From the NCBI GenBank assembly GCA_902806575.1, contig CADCXD010000001.1, positions 4,836,001-4,900,000 on the forward strand: a stretch of 64,000 nucleotides of DNA, written 5' to 3'. Of this stretch, positions 13,001 through 22,162 are shown piece after piece; within the stretch, counting starts at the first letter, position 1, and every line of letters starts with the position of its first letter. The position numbers were made by a program, and so were the translations under genes. The DNA is from Jackrogersella multiformis. Lineage: Eukaryota > Ascomycota > Sordariomycetes > Xylariales > Hypoxylaceae. The notes beneath the pieces are model-generated. The model was given only the letters and a program-made list of their open reading frames with translations, ran no database searches and was not told the DNA's origin.

Positions 13001-16000
13001 AGATAATACACACGGTCTGGAGACCGTAGTGATACCTAGCACACACGGCCACGCATAGGTAACCCAAATCTGCGGTCAGCTTAAACTCTTGTCCACCGCC
13101 ATGTCCCCTGATGGGACGCCGGTCTTAGGGTGCAGCCAGTCAGAGCCGTGGATTCTCGTCGATGTTCGCCGTTCTTGGGTTTCATTGCCTCTGGCTACTG
13201 GCTCCCCGTGCAGTTGTCATGATGATGACTGTACCATGGCCTGCGCCTCAGCGCATGGGATGCCTATGGAATGGAACGATATGCTTTTACCTGTCTACGC
13301 TAATTTACGATATATTGGCTTGCTAGGCATGTAAGATCGTGAATGTCGCTGTTGCTTTTGCTATTGCTTTTCAAACACCGACAATTGAGAGTTTCAAATC
13401 ACGGTATCGAAATGATATCGCAGTTCCTCGCCTTTGCTACCTACATGTGATATCATATTGTCGCAGATGATTTGCATGGAGATTTGCATATTATATGATG
13501 GTGATATTAGTTTTGTCGTGCGAATACAGACAGGCCATAATCGACAGATAGGTAATCGCCGAAATGCCAGTACATACAATATTTCGCTTCGTCTCGTCTA
13601 CTTCGCAAAACGCCCATTGACATCTCATTGACATGTCATCACATGTCTCACTCCCCTGTGCCGAGCGCAGTTTAATCAAATTGTCGCGAACAATGACAAA
13701 TCGAAAGAATCTAGATTTTGCGCCTCATGAAGTCATTGACAAGTCATACCGGGTACCTACGCTGCTAAGCAGCTAGATATCCGTGCGGGCGCAGGTAATT
13801 AAACAAAACAAAGCCAGATGAGCCTTAAGCAAACAGCACTGAGACAACTTAAACCCTTAAACGGAGCTTCCTCCGCGATCAAATCAATCGCTCACTAGAA
13901 TCTCGATGAAGCAGAAACAATGTCTACACTACACTAGTGTAGAGAACTCGGTGAAGATATCGTCTACATACTGTATTAGGTAGTCTAGCTGTCGCGAATC
14001 TGGTTGGTTAGGTCTCGGATAGGCCAAGTGCCGTTGATGTGTGGCTAGGTGCTAGGTGCCAGTTACCTCTCTTAGCGGATAGAGGCAGAGTTGGATGGGA
14101 ATGGATGGGGTTGCTACACGGATGTTAGCCAAGTTAATCATCTTGCCGCTCGATGCAGCTAACAACTATTAACCCGTCGACCGCCAGAACCCAGAGGGGC
14201 GGCCGCGAAGCAGCCACACAGACGTTCTCAGTCGACTGCTAGTCTATCCAGAGGAGCGGTGAGATGTTGCAAACTGGCGGGACACACGAACGTGTACATA
14301 GCATGCGCGTGTGCGTAGCAGGTATGTGGTGGTGGTGGGAGGGGTCGGCGGGGAGCGATGCTGATTCATACTTACATCCATCCATCGCTCAACGGCCGTG
14401 TGAATCATATGCGGGCTGCATATTAATTGGTCAGACCTAAGATATGGAGAGGCCTATGGAGAGGATATGCGAGATCTGACTGGGTCGAGGGGAGCGAGAT
14501 TCCAAACGCCTATTGCGCTTGACTGCTTACCTACCTGGGTACCTGCACTAGAGACTCAACATACAATATGTACATACTTATGGTACATACCTAGGTACCA
14601 CATAGGTAGTCTACGTAGACTGTTGTTGAAGCATTTCATGTGATGACTAAACTAGTTGCCTATTGGATTTCTGATACCGTACGATGCCAACGTATAAGCC
14701 ACTTCACACACCGACCGCACTACGCAAATCGGAAATGTTGATACCTAATGTACCTACCTACCCAGCTACCTAGGATAGATAGATGTAAGGCGGCTTCTGG
14801 CCACCTACGCTACGTTACAGATGGTGACACAAAATCGGGCTTTGAATTAACTTATACTGCTGCATGCAAGTAGATCTTCGCGTCTTCATAAGGTACCTAG
14901 TTAGGTATAAGCCTCGATGGTACCTAGGTACCTATGCGACGAAGACTTTATGTACCTAGGTAGCAATGTGCTGAATCTCTCGATGCTGTATGTAGAGCAC
15001 TTGAAATGCCTAGAAAGTTAAGAAGTTGTTCGCAGAGTATTTCCTCAACCGGGAGGATGCCTCGACGGATTTTGATTCGTATGTATAGAATAAGTACTTA
15101 ATCAAAACTCACCTAGGTATATTTCATAACTACCTAGGTACACATTGCCGTCGAATAGCTACACTAGGTAGGCAGTATAACCTGTCAACCGTATCAGACA
15201 TATCCTTCGATGATAACAGGCACGGACGATTATCCGCTGACGTGATAACTTAAGCCCGGCCATGTGCATATCCATCCTCCTAGGTACAACACGGACGGAG
15301 TACCGGGGGATGCAGTAAAGGTCTAAGGAGCTACGCACGTAAACTCCTGTCGCAAATAGATATCGCCAACACCTCCGTCGTCGTGGCTGTTCAATTAAGA
15401 AGGAAATGCTTGTGAGTAGGAGCCTGTGCAACTATGTACCTAGGATGCAAATGGGATTGGCGCCGACGGATCAAACAGAATCCTAATACAAACTGTTGAC
15501 TGAACGTGACCGATGCATAAAATTATACATAAAGCGTCCCGGCTTAATGGGTCATACCCTAAGTCTAAACTTCAGTTGCGAGCCGAGGCTACGGCAAAGT
15601 TTGCGAAAGTTTGCGTATATGGATGGCATTCGGAAAGGAAGGATATCGTAGCATTAGCCCTGTAAATTTTAGCATTTAGCATTTAGCACTAGGCATGGAA
15701 GGCACGGTAGGCTTTCGGGTCCGACCAATCCCGACGTCCCGATGCCGAAACCGAATCATCGCCGATTTTGGAATTTTTTAGAGCTCGGCACGCGGCGAAG
15801 CAAGAGCAATTACATCATTTCGCACATCCTATGAAATCCCATCCTTCCTCCGGAATCCGCGGAAACACGTCAACCCGACGACGGCCCTAATTCTAGATCG
15901 ATGTACACTAGGTAGGCACTCGTGAAAGGATCCAAGCCAGCCTACCGGTACCTAGTTGGTAGCTACCTAGCAACCACATGCATGCACGCACGCGACAGCA

Positions 16001-16021
16001 CTGTCCACGCAACGCACCACC
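10030..16021. other. Long intergenic region, no supported gene
   Basis: Only short overlapping frames on both strands, without family resemblance or splice-linked partners. The overlapping frames at 11.70-12.08 kb and 12.27-12.66 kb sit in GC-richer patches and mirror each other on the two strands, as random open frames do. TACCTAGGTA-type motifs cluster at about 14.52-14.61, 14.75, 14.89-14.96 and 15.11-15.17 kb. A 14-bp perfect palindrome with centre ACTAGT lies at 13929-13942. The last few hundred bases are presumably the IBA57 promoter. Confidence 0.6.
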
Positions 16022-17404
16022 ATGCATCCAATCCTCCTACGAACCGCTCTCGGCCGAGCCGCTCTGGGCAACCTATCCTTCGTATGCCAATCATGCCAGC
16101 GCTCGCTACGCCAGTTCTCCGCATCGCCACACGGCCGAACGGCAGCTTCCCACCCGACCCCGCCGGCCCCTCCCTCCGGCTACGCGCGCCTGACCTCCCG
16201 CCGGCTCATCAGCGTCGCCGGGCCCGACGCGCCCAGGTTCCTGCACGGCATCATCACGCAGTCCGTGGTGGACGAGCCCGCGACCAGCGGCGGTAGCCGG
16301 CAGCGGCACAGGAGCAGCAGCCCCCTTGCGACGAGCTCGGCCGCGCGCGCCCCCGGCTTCTACAGCGGCTTCTTGAACGCGACGGGCCGCGTGCTGCACG
16401 ATGTCTTCGTGTACCGGGACACGCTGGGCGTGAGCGGGGCGGGGCCCGGGGCGGACGGCGAGGCGTTCGTCGTCGAGGTCGATGCCGAGCAGGTCGACAC
16501 GCTGGCCCGGCACATCAAGCGCTACAAGCTGCGCAGCAAGCTGGACTTCCGGGTTCTAGACGAGGACGAGTGCGCCGCGTGGCAGGTATGGGATGACTCT
16601 TCCTCGCCCGCATCTCCGTTGGCGCCGCAGTCGACACGGCTGTCCCAGCTCAAAGACAGCATCGTGCTCGCCGACCCGCGCGCCCCGGGCATGGGGTACC
16701 GCGTGCTGCACGCCGGAGGAGGAGGAGGAGGAGCAGGCCGGCCGGCCCTGGCCCTGGACCTGGAGCAGAGCGACGACGCGGCCTACCGCGTCCGGCGGTA
16801 CCTGCTGGGCGTGGCGGAGGGCCAGGCGGAGATGCCGCGCGAGCAGGCGCTGCCGCTGGAGTCCAACATGGACGTCTCCGGGGGCATCGACTTCCGCAAG
16901 GGGTGCTACGTCGGCCAGGAGCTGACGATCCGGACGCGGCACCGCGGCGTCGTGCGCAAGCGCATACTGCCGTGCCTGCTGTACCCTGCGTCGCCCCCGC
17001 CGGGGAGGCTCGAGTACAGGCCTCATATCGACATGAACGGAGCAGAAGTGGAAGCAGAAGGAGGAGGGATGGAGAGAAGGGAGGGATTATCAGCAGAAAC
17101 CATCCCCCCAAACCTGAGCATCGGCCGGGACGGCGCTAAGGGCCGCAGCGCGGGCACTTGGTTGAGAGGTGTGGGGAATATAGGGCTGGCGCTGTGCCGG
17201 CTGCAGATCATGACGGACGTCGAGCTGCCGGGGGAGACGGCGGCCGGGGCGCCGTTCGACCCGAACAGAGACGAGTTCGTTGTTAGGTGGGGCGCGGATG
17301 GGGAGGGCGCGGGTGGGCAGTCCGTCAAGATTAAGGCGTTTGTGCCGGGTTGGCTGAGGGAAAGGTTGCGTGAGGGCAGTGGTGATTCTACTTCCGCGCA
17401 GTAA
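16022..17404 (+). CDS. IBA57: IBA57/CAF17-like mitochondrial Fe-S cluster assembly factor
   Basis: Single-exon protein of 460 aa in the folate-binding YgfZ/GcvT-like family. IBA57 acts in the mitochondrial matrix in maturation of [4Fe-4S] proteins such as aconitase and lipoate synthase. The N-terminus (about 40 residues) is rich in Arg, Ser, Ala and Leu and almost free of acid, as expected of a mitochondrial presequence. The globular domain begins near Y-A-R-L, followed by a block with H-G-I-I-T-Q. The family hallmark K-G-C-Y-V-G-Q-E-L starts at residue 293, with the conserved T-x-R-x-x-x-R-G-x-V just after it. Length lies between the human (356 aa) and yeast (497 aa) proteins. A low-complexity stretch rich in Gly and Glu (about 340-360) replaces ordered sequence near the C-terminus. 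The gene is markedly GC-richer than its flanks. The start ATG sits in a good CACCATG context and keeps the presequence. Confidence 0.92.
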   Translation: MHPILLRTALGRAALGNLSFVCQSCQRSLRQFSASPHGRTAASHPTPPAPPSGYARLTSRRLISVAGPDAPRFLHGIITQSVVDEPATSGGSRQRHRSSSPLATSSAARAPGFYSGFLNATGRVLHDVFVYRDTLGVSGAGPGADGEAFVVEVDAEQVDTLARHIKRYKLRSKLDFRVLDEDECAAWQVWDDSSSPASPLAPQSTRLSQLKDSIVLADPRAPGMGYRVLHAGGGGGGAGRPALALDLEQSDDAAYRVRRYLLGVAEGQAEMPREQALPLESNMDVSGGIDFRKGCYVGQELTIRTRHRGVVRKRILPCLLYPASPPPGRLEYRPHIDMNGAEVEAEGGGMERREGLSAETIPPNLSIGRDGAKGRSAGTWLRGVGNIGLALCRLQIMTDVELPGETAAGAPFDPNRDEFVVRWGADGEGAGGQSVKIKAFVPGWLRERLREGSGDSTSAQ

Positions 17405-17825
17405 GGAAGCAATGGCCTGGATTGAATGAACTGACTGGACTTGGGTGTGTGGGTTGTGTATGTTATATACCCACCTAGGTAGGTACATATTCTTTATCAC
17501 ACGTATATGTATCGTTAATACTCCCCTCACGAGTCAAATGTATCATGACATATGAGGGCATCGGCTCATAACAGAATCGAAGTGAATCTAACGCACTTAC
17601 CTGGAGCATCTACAGCCTGTGGTTAAGTACCTTATTTTTTTGTTTGAAAAGGATAACATTCTACTTTAAACAAGTACTCTGTATCAGACTAGGGACTTTA
17701 ATATCTCATTTCTATTTCATGGCGCGAGTATAAAAATATATTCTATTCTTTCAAACTAGGGGTATCATAATGTGAAAAGCTGAAGGAATTGTAGTGTCTA
17801 GATAAAGGATGATGGGCGTTTGGTA
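17405..17825. other. Convergent 3' intergenic spacer
   Basis: AT-rich spacer between the 3' ends of the IBA57-like gene (plus) and the J-protein gene (minus). It contains one copy of the CCTAGGTAGGTAC-type motif near 17474 and no open frame of interest. Both genes probably terminate here. Confidence 0.7.
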
Positions 17826-18961
17826 TTAGCTACCAACGCTACTGGCAGCAGTAGAAGCTTCTGCTTTCTTCCTCGCTTCTTTCTCGGCCTGTGCGGTGCG
17901 TAGCCTAGCCATAGTCGACGAAAAGTCCCCTTTGGCTCGGGGCCTACTACCTGCAGTACCATCGCTGTTGTTGGACATGGTGGCGGCGGGCGAGAACGAG
18001 AAAGAGCTCGCTGCTCCCGAAGACGATATTGGGGGGTCCTTCTTTTCGTCAGCTTTCGGCTCTTCTGCAATGCTAGGAGTAGATGTGGCCTGATGGGTCT
18101 CGAGCTTCTCGTCTCCGGATGCGCCGTTCTTCCGCGCCGCCTTCTTCTCTTTCTTCGCGGCTTTCCGCTGCTTGGCCTCCTGCAGCCGTCGCTCGAGAGC
18201 CGCGATCTGGTCGTCGTAGCCGTCGTTTCTAGTAGGCGGCTCTGGGTCGATATCCATCTTGGAGTCGGCAGCGCTCGAGGCGTCGGGCGTTCTTCTGGCC
18301 TCTGTTCGTTCATCTGGCCTCGGCGGATTTGACTTCTGTTGACTTTCATTGCTTTCTTGCTCTTTTTCCCTTTCTCGCTCCCGTTGTCTCTCTCTTTCCT
18401 CGGCCTCTCTCACTAATCTCTGCCTCTCCTCCAAGCGTCGCTTTCCAGCCTCGACCAACCGCCTCCTCTCCGCCTCGCTCATCACAGGGCCGTCGCCCTC
18501 TCCCCGCGGGCGCTTGACGGCCCCTCGTTCCCGCGCTTCGAGGTCCTCCACCATCGCGCGCCTCTTGGAGTCCATGGCCCGGCGTTGCTGCTCGCGCAGC
18601 TGTGCGGCCGACCGTAGCGAGTCGTAGATATCGCGCGCCGGGGCGTCGGACAGTACGTCCCGGGCTCGCTCGAACAGCTCCCATTTTGTCGCGTCGAAGT
18701 TAGCGCCCGCTTTGTCTGGATGGTACTTTAAGCTGCGCTTACGCCTACAAGGAAGGGTGTGTGTTAGTGGACCAAGTTTATATATATATATAGAGGGAGA
18801 GAGAGGGAGAGGGAGCTTGGGATATTTAAATAAGTGAACGCGACTTACCAGGCGCGGTGGATGTCCTCTTTAGGCGTGTCGGACGTTACGCCTAGGAGCT
18901 CGTATAGATCCTGGGTGGTTGCATAGTCCTTAGCGTAGACTAGGAGGTCGGATTTATCCAT
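17826..18961 (-). CDS. DnaJ-domain protein, Cwf23/DNAJC17 type (spliceosome-associated)
   Basis: Two exons on the minus strand: 18961-18849 and 18744-17826, joined over a 104-bp GTAAGT...TAG intron, giving 343 aa. Residues about 17-80 are a J domain: D-L-Y-E-L-L-G-V at its start, the intron falling inside the tryptophan codon 38 before helix II, and the HPD motif at 46-48 (K-Y-H-P-D-K). The Asp-Ala-Thr-Lys-Trp and A-R-D-I-Y-D blocks follow. After the J domain comes a long charged coiled-coil rich in Arg/Glu, then a Ser/Lys/Ala-rich tail ending in a conserved-looking D-F-S-S-T-M-A-R-L-R block. This order matches fungal Cwf23 and metazoan DNAJC17, J-proteins tied to pre-mRNA splicing (established for the family). 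The C-terminal RRM of metazoan members is not visible. The first exon alone is too short to call without splicing. Confidence 0.88.
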
Positions 18962-19162
18962 CGTGGATGTTTTGTCTGTGTCACTAAATGTATTGTGCGA
19001 AGGTGGAAGTTAAGAGTTGATGATGTTTTCTTGGTTAAAAAGTCAATAAAGTCAATAGCAACCACAAGATGCCGGGACGGGGACCCCGCTAAAATAAATT
19101 CCTGGGAGGCGTGGGGCAAACTGTGCATAATTGCATAATATTCTAGTTGGCCGTAATCAATC

Positions 19163-19181
19163 TAACCCTAACCCTAACCCT
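19163..19181. repeat. Interstitial telomere repeat, three copies of TAACCC
   Basis: The plus strand reads TAACCC three times in perfect tandem plus one further T. This is the complement of TTAGGG, the usual telomere repeat of filamentous ascomycetes. In this orientation (CCCTAA on the 5'-to-3' strand) a real telomere would form a left chromosome end with the chromosome interior to the right. The flanks on both sides are ordinary DNA. Confidence 0.9.
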
Positions 19182-20931
19182 GGTAGACGCTAACTTAACG
19201 TTGACGTTAACCCCTTAAATAGCCCCTGAATAGCCCCTGACGAGAATAATGGAAGATACCCTTTGCCTCATTTTCCTGCTTAAACCATACTTCGTCGTTT
19301 TATAATCATTGAACTATCTATCAAAAGTATTAAAAGCTTTTTAAAATTAATGAATAAAATAAATGGGAACTTACAATTAAAATATCCCAGCGCAACTAGA
19401 ATTATTTATTAATAGATAAAAATTGATGTTTAGTCCTTCATACTGGGGTTCACGTTTAAAATCATTAGATGCTATTTAAATTATAATTATGAAGCCTTGA
19501 GCTACGATGTGGAAGGCACAATACGAGTGAAATTAGTCAGGACTTAAGTAGACTAAACAGTCTTATAATTTTCAGAGGTCTTGGTTCGGTCGACTAGCTG
19601 TTAGGTTCCCGGAGATATACACAATAGCCTTTATCTCTTACGGCTTCTAGCTAGCCATATACCCTCATAATTATTAAATACATATTATATATACACTGAT
19701 ATTTTCATCATTACAAATCTTGCTGATAAGGGGATTGTCTTCCTTGCAGTAGTTATATGCAAAGCTATCAAAACTACAACAATATTACAGATAATTATTT
19801 GATCCAACTAGGCTTGATCAAAGCATTAGAATCTTCATAATAAAACCAACAACATAACACTGAGTACATTTATTAAATACACTCGCTTGTACTTCGCTCC
19901 GAGATTAACTAATGCCGTTAATAGAGGCAACAGAAGTTCCAATCAGAAAGTTGGAGGAAGTCACTCCCTTCTTTAGGACATTTTTAAAACAGCAAGGAGG
20001 TTTTTGAAAATGAGGGAGATGGCATTGTTCTCCTTGTATTATTTGATATGGATTGGCTAGCTTAATCTTAAGACCTCAGATGGTACCCCTTCCCTTCATA
20101 CAGCATGCTATATTTGTAATTGCGCTTTACAGTAGTACATCTTCGTGCGAAAGTCCTAGAAATGTGGTTAACAGCTTACTGCGGTCAGTCGTTACATCAC
20201 CATTTCTGACTGGTATTTTATAAATGGGGCAAACTCTTCATGTCGAATAGGAGTCGTAGAGAGGTAGACCTGCTGTAGCCGTTAGATTCAGCCGAGTAAT
20301 GATAAAACAAGGCTTTTGGAGTGAGGTGGTATGATCTTACTTTATATAATTAGCTATTCTATCGGTCAGTTGATTAGACCGCTAGTTTCACGTCTTGTTT
20401 TTTTATTAATGACGACTACAGTAGAACTTCCAGTGAAGGATCATATTACCCTCCAAGTCATACCTCTACTTCTAAAGTGTATGAGACTATAATAAGCAAG
20501 GTATGTATAAGCTTTGGAGTATGCATGATGTCACAAATATACGCTTATGGCACATTGCCGTAACCCGTAACATGTTTCAACCTCTCATATCGAAGAGTCT
20601 ATATTGAGGGCCCGTTTCGACAGGTTACTATTGTCCGAAGATTCACTCAGCCTTATAGAAGTCGGTGGGCATCGTGTTTCACAGCGCCAACTATTGCTTT
20701 CAGTTTAGGTTTAACCCAATAAGATTGTCTTCGTCTCACTCATGCGTGAGATTCTGCACGCGTAGAATCCTAATTCCTTTTCTTTGGATCTATTCGTAAT
20801 ATCTACACCGGCACTTCAGATACGTTACGTGGTCAGATTTCCAAAAGTACCAGCCTTTTGTGACTTTGTCTTTAGATCCAACTGAGCAAAAAGCTTGAGG
20901 TGTGACCAACTGGCTATAAATATTCGAAATT

Positions 20932-20940
20932 TATATAAAG
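20932..20940 (+). promoter_or_regulatory. TATA box of the small secreted protein gene
   Basis: A textbook TATATAAAG lies 126 bp before the ATG at 21066, followed by an A/C-rich leader as expected of a fungal 5' UTR. A second weaker TATAAATA is at 20915. Position and sequence support transcription of the cysteine-rich gene downstream. Confidence 0.6.
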
Positions 20941-21065
20941 AGCTTGGCAATCTCTGCTATTGAACAAAACATCAGGCAACTAAAGCATTATCATTTTACC
21001 TATCTACGAGACTTTTAACATAAAAAAATCACCAACAACAATCGACCTTCAAATTAATCGGCAAC

Positions 21066-21329
21066 ATGAAGTTCTTCGCCATCTGTGCCCTTGCCTTAGC
21101 CTCTGTCACGGCGGCAGCTGTAACTGGCGAGCCTCTTCATGAGCGTGTGAGTAATGACCTGGCCAAACCATACTTCCCCTGCGAACTGGGTATGGGCTCG
21201 AGCTAACAAGAGGGAAAACGTACACAGCAAGGCTGTCTTGTTTACCCAAATACCGGGTGCAGTGAGGTGAACCATGAACCGTGTTGCGCCGGGTACAACT
21301 GTGTGGACGACGAATGCATGCCGGCCTAA
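21066..21329 (+). CDS. Small secreted cystine-knot (knottin-like) protein
   Basis: Two exons, 21066-21146 and 21228-21329, joined over an 81-bp intron (GTGAGT donor, GCTAAC branch site, ACAG acceptor), encode 60 aa. Residues 1 to about 17 are a classic signal peptide: M-K-F-F, a hydrophobic Ala/Leu core and V-T-A-A-A at the cleavage site. A short linker ends in H-E-R at the exon junction, where the mature domain may be released. The last 33 residues contain all six mature cysteines, spaced C-x7-C-x7-CC-x4-C-x4-C, the framework of inhibitor-cystine-knot folds. The intron is a multiple of three but contains an in-frame TAA, so retention would truncate the protein before the domain. A TATA box lies upstream. 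Small size, secretion signal, cysteine framework and an AT-rich gene-poor setting fit a fungal effector or antimicrobial peptide. No named family is assigned and the activity is unknown. Confidence 0.82.
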
Positions 21330-22162
21330 ATTGGGTTTCACCAACATTAGGTTAGGCAGTCCCCTGAGGTTTTTTGGGCGATGGAAAGATTATACGGGCT
21401 AGCAGGGAGAGATTAAATAAGAGCACATTTAAGGGTTGCTAGGAGGGCAGATTATTCGTGTTGGATTCTGCTTAACACACTCGCTTGAGAACCATCATAA
21501 ATCAATATAGCACGCTCTTCGCACCTACGATAAAAATATGGTTTGACCAAAGTCCACCTTGTCTATTGCTATAAAAAAAGACGTCAGAGCTTCAGGTCAT
21601 GATTTTATTAAGGGGGCCTCGCAAGTTATTTGGGCCAATATGATATTAATCGGAAATATCTTTCACATAAACTTGGAATAGTCACTTACGGCAGCCTTGG
21701 AGAGATTACACTTTATTTTTATAAGCCAGGTTGACTACCCCTTGCATATCCAATCAAATACAACGCCCCAGAGAGAAGATATATCACAGTATAAAAGTGG
21801 ACTATCCCTCCTGCTAGGCCCTGCCCTTTTATCTATAAATATACCCTTTCCCGAGCCCATTTAGCTTGATGGAGACCATTAGGCTTTGGCTATGCGACAA
21901 AGTGAGAAAGCAGAAGAGTAGCATCATGTAGTATGTATAGTGTTACCATTAACCCCGATCCCTTCTAAAGGTATGAATAAAGGGGGCGAAGCCCCCCTTA
22001 TAGTATAGGTAGATAGACCTCACTATCTAAAGTAAACACCTGAGGGTTATTCTAAGGTCAACAATACTTTAAGAACTCGTTTCTATTATTATTAATAGCT
22101 AGCGTAGGGTAGGACCACTCCTTTCATCACACACTCTAGAAAACGGAACCTCATCAGAACCT
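21330..22162. other. AT-rich intergenic segment
   Basis: Contains the 3' flank of the secreted-protein gene, no open frame of interest, and one GC-rich hairpin at 21979-22000, listed separately. The right-hand part is the likely former promoter of the diterpene cyclase pseudogene; a TATAAATATACCC stretch is near 21834. Confidence 0.65.
21979..22000. repeat. GC-rich hairpin (10-bp arms, 3-base loop)
   Basis: TAAAGGGGGC, loop GAA, GCCCCCCTTA: the arms pair at nine of ten positions around a three-base loop. It stands out because the surrounding DNA is AT-rich. It is too short to be a transposon end alone. It could be a terminator-like element or the core of a small dispersed repeat; no second copy was seen in this window. 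Confidence 0.7.

Larger units (their letters stand above)
18962..21065. other. AT-rich intergenic segment with telomere repeats at its left
   Basis: Starts as the J-protein promoter, then from about 19.2 kb becomes strongly AT-rich with no open frame of useful length. It carries the interstitial telomere repeats at 19163-19181. Immediately to the right is a short direct repeat, AATAGCCCCTGA, in two adjacent copies near 19217-19240. The last 150 bp is the promoter and leader of the small secreted protein gene. Confidence 0.7.

Noticed and set aside
19200..22160. RIP-mutated transposon as the cause of the AT-rich block
   Set aside because: No recognisable transposase, reverse transcriptase, long terminal repeats or inverted repeats could be read; RIP indices could not be computed, so it stays open but unsupported.
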